DNA from: Microbulbifer bruguierae
GTDB taxonomy: Bacteria; Pseudomonadota; Gammaproteobacteria; Pseudomonadales; Cellvibrionaceae
Reading direction: 5' to 3'
Assembly (NCBI RefSeq): GCF_029869925.1
Contig: NZ_CP118605.1
Location: 744,001-808,000, forward strand
Length of the DNA stretch: 64,000 nt
The notes under the pieces: generated by a model
Database searches by the model: none
The model's input: the letters and a program-made list of their open reading frames with translations, nothing else
Told to the model about the DNA's origin: nothing
Position numbers and translations under genes: made by a program
Shown: positions 29,001 through 38,700 of the stretch, piece after piece
How the letters are laid out: the number at the start of each line of letters is the position of its first letter
Numbering within the stretch: position 1 is the first letter of the stretch

Positions 29001-29283
29001 GTCGATCGCCGAGGAACTGGGTTACGGCCGCACGGAGCTCTGGGTAGACAGCCAGTGGTGGATTGTGGTCAAAGCGCAATTCTGGGATATACGTGGCAAC
29101 CTGCTGAAATCCCTGCAAGTAAAAGACATTCGCCCCGTCGACGGCATCCTTACCCGTCATACCATGATTATGGACAACCACAAGACCGGCCATCGAAGTG
29201 AATTCGTGTTCAGCGATGTAGACTACCTGACTCCCGTCGACGACAGTCTGTTCCGTCAGCGGAGTCTGGGGCGGGGATTCTGA
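26032..29283 (+). CDS. RND/MMPL superfamily transporter fused to a LolA-like (outer-membrane lipoprotein-sorting) domain
   Basis: The 1083-residue protein has two parts. Residues 1-795 are an MMPL-type RND exporter: a membrane segment at 21-37, periplasmic loops at 40-225 and 430-615, bundles at 228-380 and 620-778, and Asp residues in the proton-relay helices (VADAIHIFSRY, Asp291; LGVDFAIHTLD, Asp684). Residues 806-832 look like a signal sequence ending in AVA, and 834-1083 match LolA-like sorting proteins (RGFRKYYDKEKRSVLFYTSP, TDFTYEDIKKEGR, DNHKTGHRSEFVFSDV). Usually these are two genes. Strong AAGGAAGGAG precedes the ATG. It should export lipids or other hydrophobes across the periplasm. 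Confidence 0.9.
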   Translation: MTHPNSAVTAYFRFVRRYPKTLVLISLVALIALCSSLPQLTKDTRGDAFMDPGNPALIYRDKVKQQFGLSDPYVIAVITEQDHGVYAPPVLELVEWLSDKSRELENIDPDRVVSLATENNIQGSTSGMEVTPFFDPRPTTKEQSDRLRQAIEDFPLYQGKLVSRDGRATLIIAEMLDEDQAEATYTRLQKLIEQAPHVDGVTLHLAGEGAVAGFLGSYIDSDAGRLNPIAGLIITLIIALAFRRLAPALLANVIIAASVLTTLSIMAVSKTPFYVITNALPVILIGISVADAIHIFSRYYELQLDKPETARSELVIETMLDMWRPITLTTLTTIAGFVGLYFASNMPPFKYMGLFTALGVTIAWLFSMLFLPAALTWLQPKVSAGFLHSRHRRNELFASMMQKLGGLGIRHPGLTLGTGVAMALTGFIAASQLKVDEDRIETFHHSEPIYQADRAINTYFDGSNNLDIVIETDSNEGLFAPEVLQKMQALQTYALSLPHVNNATSIVDYLKQMNRVLQDGQRDAYRLPETREAVAQYFLLYSASSDPTDFEEEVDYDYRQANIRLLLDSAAYRHTRPVVESLQRFIEQNFNEPGLSATLSGRVTVNYHWIRGIGDTHFYSLLIALVLVWLVAALLFRSALAGVYALLPVCASILLIYSTMAMTGISLGIGTSMFASVAIGLGVDFAIHTLDRIKSRLQILATTQHTITADELDRELLAIFPTTGRALLFNFLAIACGFGVLMSSKVVPLNNFGTIVALAVTTSFIASVMLLPAMIKLFRPRFALGSLSIAEHSGYGAKATANPADMGRLLSVLFGALVLSGGLSIASPNAVAEISLENSWPDTQWIVDQVNGRDDGEQVSRTLTMTLTDRNGKQRVRETRGFRKYYDKEKRSVLFYTSPSIVKDTAFLTYDYPQAENRDDDQWLYLPALRKVRRISASDRGDHFLGTDFTYEDIKKEGRMEPADFAYKVVGKETANNRDLFHMEGVPHTQSIAEELGYGRTELWVDSQWWIVVKAQFWDIRGNLLKSLQVKDIRPVDGILTRHTMIMDNHKTGHRSEFVFSDVDYLTPVDDSLFRQRSLGRGF

Positions 29284-29285
29284 CC

Positions 29286-30674
29286 ATGCCCTGTACGCCA
29301 CAACCGCACCAGTGCTTTCATTCTTCACTCCTCGCAGGCGGGCTCATCCTGAGCTCGCCGATACTCGCCGAAACCGGTGCGCTCGAAAACCTGTCCGGCC
29401 AATGGCAACTGGAGTGGGCGGGTAATAAGCAACACAGCCAAAAGCTGGAAGGACAGCTGCAACTGGAGTGGGAGCACCGTTTCAACCGGGGAGTCCTGGA
29501 CAATACCGCTGTCACAGCCATCGGCCGCCTGCGGTTGGATGCAGAAGATCATCTGTCACTGGATGCCGAAAGTCCGAACTTCAGCCCCGCAAGCAAACCG
29601 CTCACCAAGACCGCGCATCGACAACTGGAACTGCGGGAACTGTATCTTGATACCGAGTGGTTTGGCTTGTACTGGCGACTCGGCAAGCAGCAGGTGGTTT
29701 GGGGACAGGCCGATGGGCTGAAGGTTCTCGACGTAGTGACGCCACAGAGTTACCGGGAATTCATCCTTGACGAATTCGACGATTCCCGTATCTCTCTATG
29801 GATGATCAACGTGGAACGGGAAATCACCGAAAACGCCAGCCTGCAATTTCTATGGATTCCGGACACCACTTATCACGAACTCGCTGAACCCGGTACGATC
29901 TACCAAATTACAAGCCCACTCCGCACCCCCTCCCCCCTCAGCGTACAACAGCACGTAGGCACTATCGTCAGCTACCCGGCCGACAAACCAGAGCATTGGC
30001 TACAGGACAGCGATGCAGGCTTGCGCTATACGCAATTCTGGCGCGGCTGGGACATTTCCCTGAATTATCTCTACCACTACCGTGACTTTTACGTGCCCTA
30101 TCACTCTCTGTCACAACCGACCTCAGAAACAGGCGCTACACTATCTATTTTTCCTCAGTACGAACGCGCGCACCTGCTTGGAGGAACCGCCAGCAACGCC
30201 TTCGGCAACCTCACATTGCGTACGGAAATCGGCTGGTACAATCACAGTTACCAGATTGCGGCCTATCGCAATGACAACCCGGGGGAAGACAATCAGGGAA
30301 TTGAAGAGAGTCCGGAACTGAGTTCCGTCATCGGTCTGGACTGGCAGGGATTTAGCGATTCCCTGATCAGCCTGCAGTGGTTCCAGAGCTTGATGACGGA
30401 CTACCACCCTGGAATGATCCGCGATCGCAGCGAACAGACGCTGAGCGTTCTATTGGAGCGTCAATACGCCCAATCCACCTGGACCTTCAGCCTGCAAGGG
30501 CTCTACTCCCTCAATCGCAACGATCAACTGTGGCGCCCCAGGATCAGCTATCTCTGGCTAAGTGATCTGGAAGTCTGGATTGGCGGGGAAATATTTGATG
30601 GCACACCTGAGGGGCTGTATGGCCAGTTCGACGGCAACGATCGATTCACCATAGGTTTTGAATGGGGGATTTGA
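29286..30674 (+). CDS. Probable outer-membrane beta-barrel protein (DUF1302-like)
   Basis: The 462-residue protein starts 2 bases after the transporter stop, so it is in the same transcript. A signal peptide covers about residues 12-28 (SLLAGGLILSSPILAET). The rest is rich in alternating hydrophobic strands and aromatics, and contains RLGKQQVVWGQADGLKVLDVVTP near residue 130 as in DUF1302 proteins. That family is commonly next to MMPL exporters and LolA-like proteins. I infer it is the outer-membrane end of the same path. The C-terminus is GFEWGI without the usual final Phe. No substrate can be deduced. Confidence 0.82.
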   Translation: MPCTPQPHQCFHSSLLAGGLILSSPILAETGALENLSGQWQLEWAGNKQHSQKLEGQLQLEWEHRFNRGVLDNTAVTAIGRLRLDAEDHLSLDAESPNFSPASKPLTKTAHRQLELRELYLDTEWFGLYWRLGKQQVVWGQADGLKVLDVVTPQSYREFILDEFDDSRISLWMINVEREITENASLQFLWIPDTTYHELAEPGTIYQITSPLRTPSPLSVQQHVGTIVSYPADKPEHWLQDSDAGLRYTQFWRGWDISLNYLYHYRDFYVPYHSLSQPTSETGATLSIFPQYERAHLLGGTASNAFGNLTLRTEIGWYNHSYQIAAYRNDNPGEDNQGIEESPELSSVIGLDWQGFSDSLISLQWFQSLMTDYHPGMIRDRSEQTLSVLLERQYAQSTWTFSLQGLYSLNRNDQLWRPRISYLWLSDLEVWIGGEIFDGTPEGLYGQFDGNDRFTIGFEWGI

Positions 30675-30713
30675 ATGGAGAAATTAGCCGGAAATCCACA
30701 CAGTAGATAAAAT

Positions 30714-30752
30714 CGCTCCCGTGAACCGCCGTAAACCGGTTCCATGGGAGCG
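30714..30752 (-). terminator. Terminator-like hairpin after the DUF2141-OmpV gene
   Basis: CGCTCCC and GGGAGCG form the outer arms, and AACCG/CGGTT the inner arms. Reading the reverse strand, the stem is followed by ATTTTATC. It lies between two convergent genes, 44 bases after the stop of the reverse-strand gene. Confidence 0.55.
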
Positions 30753-30795
30753 CTCTCAAGCCAAAGGATTCCCGTGCTCAGGAGCGCACAGCCGC

Positions 30796-31917
30796 TCAAA
30801 AGGTATACGTCAACGCAGCAAAGCTTTTGAATACGTAACCATCGTCGACAATTGGACTTGCCTTGATCTCATCGCCCAGATATTCCGCACTCACATTGAG
30901 TACCATGCGCCAGTGCTCAGTAATCTCGAACATCCCCCCAATACCAACATCTACGGTCACTGTACTACCCACATCGTAGGCCGGCCTTACCGCAGTGGCC
31001 GCCCAGCCCGGAACGCCGAAGTCGTAATTTGCCAGCCCCCTACTCAGCCAGTTCACACCAATTGATGGTCCCCAGCTGAGATTGCCGGTTTGAAATCCTT
31101 TGGACAGGCTGAGCTGCGCCTCGCCCCCGCCGATTCGGTCGAGTACGTCGTGTTGATAGCGAAAATCCACATCGAAACGATTGGGGCCGTCATAGACCAG
31201 ACCAACACCCGCCATCAGGGTATTCTCCCGGTCTCCCAGGCCCATGAGTATCGGGCTATCAACTTCCTCATAGGCGCCCACCCGATAACTGGCATTGACC
31301 GCGAGCCGAAACCGATCACTCCCCAGTAGTCCATAGCGCAGGCTCGGCCCGACCCACTGCAGGCGCTCGCCAAAGTAGGTAATTGCCGGAATCACCTGCA
31401 CCACACTGCTGTCGGAGCCCACATAAGGACTGCTGCGCCCGATAACGCCGATCCCCAGGCCCCACTGCCCGGACTCGCCAAGCACGTCATACAGCTCGAT
31501 ATCGACACGGTGCACGCCATCTTCTGACACTGCAAAACTTGCCCGCTGGAAACTCGGCGGCCCCTTGGGACGATAGTTGTTCGACAGACCGATAGGCTCC
31601 TTTGGAATCCCGATAAACGTTCTATCGAGCGCGCGATTCTCGTTTTCATCGACGTAGACAAGCAGTGCTATATCCCCGGCGGGAATGCGGTCCAACCGAT
31701 ATACGCCATTCGAACTTACCGCCAAACGGGTCTCTACCATTGGACTGCGAAAATCACCAAACGCATCGGGATTATCGTAAACCTGAAAAACCAGCACCCC
31801 TCTCAAGGGAGAATTCTTCAGTTGTACCTCCAGTTCGGCGCCCGATACGCGGGCGATGCAAAGCAGCGCAACAACAATACCCACGGCACATTTCACAACA
31901 CTCATCGGGACTTTCAC
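30796..31917 (-). CDS. DUF2141 domain fused to MipA/OmpV-family outer-membrane barrel
   Basis: The 373-residue protein has a signal peptide (1-26, ending SGA). Residues 28-145 are a DUF2141-like beta-sandwich (VFQVYDNPDAFGDF, LDRIPAGDIALLVYVDENENRALDRTFIGIPKEPIGLSNN). Residues 150-373 are an OmpV/MipA-like barrel starting at WGLGIGVIGRSSPYVGSDS and ending in the expected aromatic TYTF. MipA scaffolds murein enzymes in E. coli, but many OmpV-type porins have other roles, so function is open. The fusion is discussed as a finding. Hairpins at both ends suggest a single-gene transcript. Confidence 0.85.
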   Translation of the reverse strand: MKVPMSVVKCAVGIVVALLCIARVSGAELEVQLKNSPLRGVLVFQVYDNPDAFGDFRSPMVETRLAVSSNGVYRLDRIPAGDIALLVYVDENENRALDRTFIGIPKEPIGLSNNYRPKGPPSFQRASFAVSEDGVHRVDIELYDVLGESGQWGLGIGVIGRSSPYVGSDSSVVQVIPAITYFGERLQWVGPSLRYGLLGSDRFRLAVNASYRVGAYEEVDSPILMGLGDRENTLMAGVGLVYDGPNRFDVDFRYQHDVLDRIGGGEAQLSLSKGFQTGNLSWGPSIGVNWLSRGLANYDFGVPGWAATAVRPAYDVGSTVTVDVGIGGMFEITEHWRMVLNVSAEYLGDEIKASPIVDDGYVFKSFAALTYTF

Positions 31918-31989
31918 TTTTTTAGCAATACAGTTCTCCTACACTACGCAAAATTTCTCCGTTGGATCACCCCAAATTTCAAGTTCCCC

Positions 31990-32025
31990 TAAAACAAAAC
32001 GGGCAGCCAGATGGCTGCCCGTTTT
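31990..32025 (-). terminator. Rho-independent terminator of katG
   Basis: A perfect stem AAAACGGGCAGCC / GGCTGCCCGTTTT with an AGAT loop at 31996-32025 is followed on the reverse strand by GTTTTAG. It lies 32 bases beyond the katG stop. Confidence 0.88.
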
Positions 32026-32057
32026 CGTTATCAACGTGAAAATCCGCGTGGTGCCGT

Positions 32058-34304
32058 TCAGTTAACCCGCCCCAGGTTCATCACCTTATTCCAGGCATTC
32101 ACGAAATCATTGACAAATGCCTGTCCGGAATCGTCCATCGCGTAGTACTCAGCAACAGCCCTCAATTCAGAATTGGAACCAAAGATTAGGTCTACCGGTG
32201 TGGCAGTCCACTTGACCTTGCCGGATTTTCGGTCTTTCCCTTCATAAATGCCCTCGCCCTTAGACGATTTCGCCCACTCGTTATCCATACTCAGGAGATT
32301 GACAAAAAAGTCGTTGGTCAGGGTTCCCGGCTTGTCGGTGAACACACCGTGCTTTGAATTCCCGGAGTTCGCCCCCAGTGCGCGCATCCCACCGATAAGC
32401 ACCGTCATTTCAGGCACGGTAAGCGTCAACAGATCAGCGCGATCCACCAGCATTTTGGCCGGCGGGACAGAGTTGTCCTTGCCGTAGTAATTGCGGAAGC
32501 CATCTGCTCTCGGCTCAAGCCAGCCAAACGATTCTACATCGGTCATTTCCGCGGTGGCGTCTGTGCGGCCCGGCTTGAATGGGACATGGATGTTTTTCCC
32601 GGCCTTCTTGGCCGCCTGCTCGATGGCCGCATTACCTGCCACAACAATCGTGTCTGCGAGAGAGACCTGCTTGCCGCCACCAAGCGACTTATTAAAGTCC
32701 TGCTGAATGGCTTGCAGCTTACCCAGCACTTTTGTCAGCTCCTGAGGGTCATTTACCGGCCAGTCTTTCTGTGGCTCCAGCCGAATGCGCGCGCCATTCG
32801 CACCGCCGCGCATATCGGAACCGCGGAAAGTTGAGGCCGAAGCCCAGGCCGTCCGCACAAGCTCAGGAACCGTCAATCCGGAGGCGAGAATTTTGCCTTT
32901 CAGGGCTAAAACGTCACGCTCATCCACCATCTTGTAATCGGCTGCCGGAACAGGGTCTTGCCACAGCAGATCTTCTTTCGGTATCTCCGGCCCCAGATAA
33001 CGAGCTTTGGGCCCCATATCCCGGTGAGTGAGTTTGAACCAGGCCCTTGCGAAGGCATCTTCCAGTTCCTTCGGGTTGTCCTTGAAGCGCTCAGAAATCT
33101 TGCGGTAGGCAGGGTCTTCCTTTAAGGACAAGTCCGTCGTCAGCATGATCGGGGCATGCCGTTTATCCTTGAGATGCGCATCCGGTACCATATTGGCGGC
33201 ATTGGGGTCTGTGGGTATCCAGACGGTGCCACCGCCAGGTCCCTTGCTTTTCGTCCACTCGAATCGGTATAGATTGTCCAGGAAGTTGTGGCTCCACTGC
33301 GCCGGCGTGATCGTCCAGGCGCCTTCGAGACCGCTGGTGAAGGTATCCTCAGCGTTCCCCTTGCCACATTTGTTTTTCCAGCCGAAGTCCTGCTGCTCGA
33401 TCGGGGCGGCGGCCGGCTCTTTACCGACACAGTCCGCCTTAACCGCGCCGTGGGTCTTACCGAACGCGTGTCCCCCGGCAATCAACGCGACGGTCTCCTC
33501 GTCGTTCATGGCCATACGACCGAACGAGAGGCGAATTTTTTCTGCTGCCAATTTGGGATCGAGACTATGCCCGGGTCCTTCCGGGTTTACATAGATCAGG
33601 CCCATTACGGTGGCGGCCAGTTGGCGGTCGAGATTTTTGCCCTTAAAGCGCTTTTCATAGTCCAGCATCTGGGTTTCCGGCCCCCAGTAGACCAGTTCCG
33701 GCTCCCAGTCATCTTGCCGGCCTCCCGCAAAGCCAAAGGTCTTGAAGCCCATGGTTTCCAGAGACACGTTGCCGGTAAGTATCATCAGATCTGCCCAGGA
33801 GATCGCCTTGCCGTACTTCTGCTTGATAGGCCACAGCAGTCGACGCGCCTTGTCCAGGCTGACGTTATCCGGCCAGCTGTTAAGTGGATCAAAACGCTGC
33901 TGGCCGCCACCCGCACCGCCGCGGCCATCACCAACCCGGTATGTACCCGCGGCATGCCACGCCATCCGAATCATCAGCGGACCGTAATTTCCATAATCCG
34001 CAGGCCACCAATCCTGCGATGTCTTCAGTACCTGCGCGATGTCTTTTTTTACCGCATTGAGATCGAGGCTGTTAAACGCTTTCGCGTAATCGAAGTCATC
34101 ACCCATTGGATTCGAGGATTTAGCGTGGTCCCTCAGGGGTGAAAGGTCCAGTTGATCCGGCCACCAGAACTGATTCGACTTGGGTTCGCCAGGCTGGGGA
34201 GCCCCGTCCATGGGTTTATCCTGTGCCTGGATTGACACACTGGCGGAAAGGGCCGCCGCCGTTATTGCGATGGCGGCGCATAGTGGTATCGCTTTTTTGC
34301 TCAT
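32058..34304 (-). CDS. katG: Catalase-peroxidase with signal peptide (periplasmic KatG)
   Basis: The start at 34304 has AGGAGG 7 bases upstream and gives 748 residues; the frame continues to 34403. Residues 1-27 are a signal peptide ([22 protein letters not shown]). The distal heme residues are in [13 protein letters not shown], the proximal His in [11 protein letters not shown], and the cross-linked Trp-Tyr-Met set is recognisable ([20 protein letters not shown]). It disproportionates H2O2 and oxidises donors. Export to the periplasm recalls KatP-type enzymes and differs from the usual cytosolic KatG. It is divergent from an RND adaptor. Confidence 0.95.
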   Translation of the reverse strand: MSKKAIPLCAAIAITAAALSASVSIQAQDKPMDGAPQPGEPKSNQFWWPDQLDLSPLRDHAKSSNPMGDDFDYAKAFNSLDLNAVKKDIAQVLKTSQDWWPADYGNYGPLMIRMAWHAAGTYRVGDGRGGAGGGQQRFDPLNSWPDNVSLDKARRLLWPIKQKYGKAISWADLMILTGNVSLETMGFKTFGFAGGRQDDWEPELVYWGPETQMLDYEKRFKGKNLDRQLAATVMGLIYVNPEGPGHSLDPKLAAEKIRLSFGRMAMNDEETVALIAGGHAFGKTHGAVKADCVGKEPAAAPIEQQDFGWKNKCGKGNAEDTFTSGLEGAWTITPAQWSHNFLDNLYRFEWTKSKGPGGGTVWIPTDPNAANMVPDAHLKDKRHAPIMLTTDLSLKEDPAYRKISERFKDNPKELEDAFARAWFKLTHRDMGPKARYLGPEIPKEDLLWQDPVPAADYKMVDERDVLALKGKILASGLTVPELVRTAWASASTFRGSDMRGGANGARIRLEPQKDWPVNDPQELTKVLGKLQAIQQDFNKSLGGGKQVSLADTIVVAGNAAIEQAAKKAGKNIHVPFKPGRTDATAEMTDVESFGWLEPRADGFRNYYGKDNSVPPAKMLVDRADLLTLTVPEMTVLIGGMRALGANSGNSKHGVFTDKPGTLTNDFFVNLLSMDNEWAKSSKGEGIYEGKDRKSGKVKWTATPVDLIFGSNSELRAVAEYYAMDDSGQAFVNDFVNAWNKVMNLGRVN

Positions 34305-34604
34305 TATCGTGCCTCCTGCGAGAAAACCGCTCGGTAGTAATTGGTAATAGCTGGTTCTGAATATAGGCACTGAACAGGCATTCGTTATTGCAACAGAAAT
34401 CATTCCACGCCAACAGATGGGTTACATGTGGAAAAATTCCCTAAGGCGACAGCCAGCGGCAATTGCGCAATTCCATCGATAAAACTAACCAATAAACCCG
34501 ATTGTTTTCCTTATTCGATTCCACCTGCGCAGCCACCTGCCGCGATCGTCACAGCCAGAAGTTCGATTACTACAATTGCGACATACATTCTGCAATCTTC
34601 CGTC
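34305..34604. other. 300-base divergent region between katG and the RND adaptor gene
   Basis: It carries the katG ribosome-binding site (34310-34318) and AT-rich stretches around 34340-34440. No site clearly fits OxyR or another named regulator. Part of the region is an open frame continuous with the adaptor, but I do not read it as coding. Confidence 0.5.
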
Positions 34605-35744
34605 ATGTGGTCACCCAAGTTACTCATTTCAGTCCTGCTGGCCGGCGTCGTTACGACCGAGGTTTATGCCGCCGATCAGTCCACGGCAACGATGCCCATC
34701 GTCGTCGAGGCCGTGGTCGCACGAAAGCAACCTGTAATTGAGGAGGTACCGGTGACCGGAACCATCAATACCCTGCGCCAGGCAATGCTTTCCGCAGAAG
34801 TAGCAGGCCTGATACAGAGTATCCATGTAGATATTGGCCATCGAGTGCAAAAAGGAGACCTGTTGTTACAGCTCGACCCCGAGCTCAGCAGTATCAGCCG
34901 AGACACTGCGCTGGCAGAAGTAATCCGAGTGCGGGAGACACTGAACGAAAGTCGCAGACGCCTGAACGAACTTCAGAGACTGGTACCGGACAAACATGTG
35001 GCAGAAACGGTGGTGGAAAGTCTCAGCTCTGAAGTCCGCGAACGCAGTGCCCAGCTGCAAGCCGTAGAAGTAGAATCTGAGCGTCTAACAGCCTTGCTCC
35101 GCCGCCATCGGGTTTCCGCCCCGTTTGCCGGTATCATCAGCCTGCGAGAGGTGGAGGTGGGTGAATGGGTCGAGCCCGGCACTGCGCTGTTCGAGCTGGT
35201 CGATACAGATTCACTGCGGGCAGACTTTCAAGTACCGCAGCAGTATTTTCCCCGTATCCAGCCCCGGACTCGAATTCAGGTCACGCTCGACAGTGGGCAC
35301 TCCATCAATACCCGGGTGGAACACAAGATCCCGGTCAGCCGCAGCGACAGTCGCACCTTTCTTCTACGCACCACTATTGAAGCGCCCGAACCTGTGCCGA
35401 AAAAGAGTACACCCCAGTTGATAACCGGTATGTCCACCTCCGCTGTATTGCAAATGACAAGTGGTAGACAGGGCATCGCCGTGCCTCGCGATGCGGTGCT
35501 GCGCTATCCCGATGGACGCATCACCGTGTGGATCGCCGCACCTGGCAGCGAATGGGACAAGATCACTGAAGTTAGTGAGCAGCAGGTAACCACCGGTATC
35601 AGTTTCAATGGCATGATCGAAATCAAATCCGGAATGGAAGCCGGCCAACGTGTGGTGGTGCGCGGTAATGAGAGCCTGCAGCCGGGGCAAAAAGTCATTT
35701 TAAAACCGGCGACAATGGCGTTGGGCGATGCGGAAGGCGACTAA
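34605..35744 (+). CDS. RND efflux periplasmic adaptor (membrane fusion protein)
   Basis: From the ATG at 34605 (MWSPKLLISVLLAGVVTTEVYA, a signal peptide of about 22 residues) the product has 379 residues. The lipoyl halves appear as LSAEVAGLIQSIHVDIGHRVQKGDLLLQLD and VSAPFAGIISLREVEVGEWVEPGTALFELVD, separated by a coiled-coil hairpin (about 90-165). The C-terminal membrane-proximal domain includes RDAVLRYPDGRITVWIA. It links an inner-membrane permease to an outer-membrane duct. It overlaps the permease gene by one base. No TolC-like gene is present nearby. Confidence 0.9.
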   Translation: MWSPKLLISVLLAGVVTTEVYAADQSTATMPIVVEAVVARKQPVIEEVPVTGTINTLRQAMLSAEVAGLIQSIHVDIGHRVQKGDLLLQLDPELSSISRDTALAEVIRVRETLNESRRRLNELQRLVPDKHVAETVVESLSSEVRERSAQLQAVEVESERLTALLRRHRVSAPFAGIISLREVEVGEWVEPGTALFELVDTDSLRADFQVPQQYFPRIQPRTRIQVTLDSGHSINTRVEHKIPVSRSDSRTFLLRTTIEAPEPVPKKSTPQLITGMSTSAVLQMTSGRQGIAVPRDAVLRYPDGRITVWIAAPGSEWDKITEVSEQQVTTGISFNGMIEIKSGMEAGQRVVVRGNESLQPGQKVILKPATMALGDAEGD

Positions 35745-38700
35745 TGTTCGACAAGATCGTCAAGAACGGCATTCTCGTTACGGTGACGGTATTAATTATC
35801 GCGATCCTCGGTCTGGTGGCAGCCTTCCGCATCCCGGTGCAGATGATTCCCGATCTCGAGGTGCGCACTATTTCCATTCGTACCAGCTGGCCCGGCGCTA
35901 CACCACAGGACATCGAAAAGGAAATCCTGATCGAGCAGGAGGAATACCTGCGCAATATTCCGTACCTGCAGAAGCTTCAATCCACCGCTGATCTCGGCTC
36001 CGCAGAAATCGAGCTGGAATTTCCTTTCGGCGTAGACATTCTCGAGACCCAGATCCGCGTCAATAATGCCCTCACTCAGGTGCCCTCCTATCCGGAGAAT
36101 GTGGATGAGCCACGGGTATACGCCACCTCATTTTCGTCCAACGCCTTCATGTACTATCGCGTATCGCCCCTTCCCGGCAATCCCCGCGGGCTGGACATGG
36201 ATATGCTGCGGGATTACGTGGAAGACCATGTGCGCCCGCATATGTCCGGTGTGCCAGGCGTGGCGCAGGTGGACGTGGGCGGCGGTGCCGAGCGCCAGAT
36301 CCAGATCCGTCTCAAGCCAGAGCTTCTGGCAGAGCACAGCCTCACCCTTGCGGAAGTGCGTACGAGCATCAGCGCGCGCAACCGGGATATTTCCGGCGGC
36401 GAGGTGGAGAGCGGTAAACGCCGCTATCTGCTGCGCACATTGGGGCGATTCAAAAACCTGGAAGAACTGCGCGCACTGATCTTGCGACGGGATGGCGACG
36501 GTATCGTACGCCTCGGCGATGTCGCCGAAATCAAACTCGATCACTTCAAGCTCCGCAGTAGTGCTTACGTGAACGGAGTACCGGTCATCTTCCTGTCTAT
36601 TCGCCGGGAAAGCGGCTCCAATGTCATCGACATCAAGCGGTCGATGGTAATGGAGGTGGAACGGATAAATCAGGAGCTGCTGGAAGCCCAAGGTTTGAAG
36701 ATGGTGCTCACCGCCGACGACGTGGGTTACGTGGAAGCGTCCATTTTCAACGTGTGGAAGAATCTCGCTCTGGGCGCACTGCTCGCCACCGGCATCATGT
36801 ACTGGTTCTTGCGCTCGTTTCGGGCAACGGCACTGGGCGTGGTGGGTATTCCTATCTGTACCATTGCCGCATTTATCGGCCTGCTGCTCGCCGGGCGTAC
36901 CATCAATGTCATTTCTCTCGCCGGTGTGGCCTTCGCCATCGGCATGACACTCGACAACAGTATTGTGGTGCTGGAAAGTATCGAGCTGGAACGCCGCCGC
37001 GGCCTCAACCGGTTGGATGCCGCCATTAGCGGAGTGAAAAAAGTGTGGCCTGCTGTACTGGCTTCAACGCTCACGACAGTGATGGTGTTTCTACCCGTGG
37101 TATTTATTGCCGAGGAAGCCGGGCAACTGTATTCGGACATCGCCATTGCCATTTCCGCGTCCATTCTGGTATCAATGCTGGTGGCAATCACTGTTATCCC
37201 CACCGCCAGCGCACGCCTCAAATTTGAAGGCACCAGCGCAGATAATATCGAAAACAGCAAGCTGCGCCACGCGGTGATCGACCGGATACACTGGCTGTTG
37301 GCCTCTCACACAAGACGTATTTGCTGCATTGGCATCACCGTCGCCACCAGCCTCGCCATCGCCCTGCTGCTGACGCCGCCGGCAGAGTATCTGCCGGAGG
37401 GCGAGGAGGCAAAAACCTTCGCTAGCATGAACGCGCCACCCGGCTACAACCTCGCCACCATGAGGGAGATTGGCCTGGAATTACAAGATTACTTTCTGCC
37501 ATTTTTGGAACTGGATCCCGAGGAATTCGACAGGGGGGACGCCGAGGTACCGGCGATGAAATTTTTTATCATCAACGTATCCCCCCAGAGCCTGCGCATC
37601 ATTGCCGAAACCAAAGACCCGCGACATATCGACGAACTGATGACGGCCATCGTGCGCAAGTACGAAAGCTACCCGGGCATGCGCGCCTTTGCCACCCGCG
37701 GTTCCATTATCAGCAGTAACGACGGCGGCACCCGCAGTGTGAACCTGGACATTTCCGGGTCGAATCTCGCCGATCTGTATCAGGTCGCCCGCACCGCGTA
37801 CAAACGCGCCCAGGAAATCTTCGACGAGCCAAATATCCAGACCCAACCCGCGAGCCTTTCGCTGGCACAGCCGCTACTGGAAGTAAAACCAAAATGGGAG
37901 CGCGCCGCAGAAGTGGGAATGAGTGCCGAAGACATCGGCTTTGCAGTCGCGGCGCTGACAGATGGTGCCTTCGTCGATGAATTTTTCCTGGACGATGACA
38001 AAATCGATATCTACCTCTATAACCGTCAGGGCCCGGACGCCACCATCGAGACCCTGCAGAAGATTTTCATCTACACCCCAAGCGGCGCCGTGCAACCGCT
38101 CTCGCAGCTGGCGCAGATCAAGGAAACCGTCGATACCGCCACCGTGCGTCGTATTGACGGCCGTCGCACCGTCACTCTGAATATCATTCCGCCCCGTTCG
38201 GTGGCCCTGGAAACCGGAGTGGAAAAAGTCCGCACACAATTGGTTCAGCACATGCGTGACAAGGGCGAAGTCCCGCTCGGCGTATCGATGAATATTTCTG
38301 GCGCTGCTGACCAGCTGGATGCCACCCGCGCGACCCTCGGCAGCAATTACCTGGTGGCACTTGCCATCATCTATCTACTGATGGTCGCCATCTTCGCACA
38401 CTGGGGTTACCCACTGCTGATCATGACCACCATTCCATTGGGTATTGCGGGTGGGATTGCCGGTCTGGCGCTGCTCAATCTCGTCGGCGCCATTTTGCGC
38501 AGTATGGGTTACCAGGGCATCCACCAGCCATTCGATATGATTTCCATGCTCGGCTTTCTGATTCTGATGGGTACGGTGGTAAACAATCCGATCCTGATCG
38601 TGCACCGGGCAATTTCCAACCTGAAGGAAGAAGGCATGCGCGCGGTGGAAGCGGTACAGGAGGCCGTCGACTCCCGACTTCGCCCCATCGCTATCTCCAC

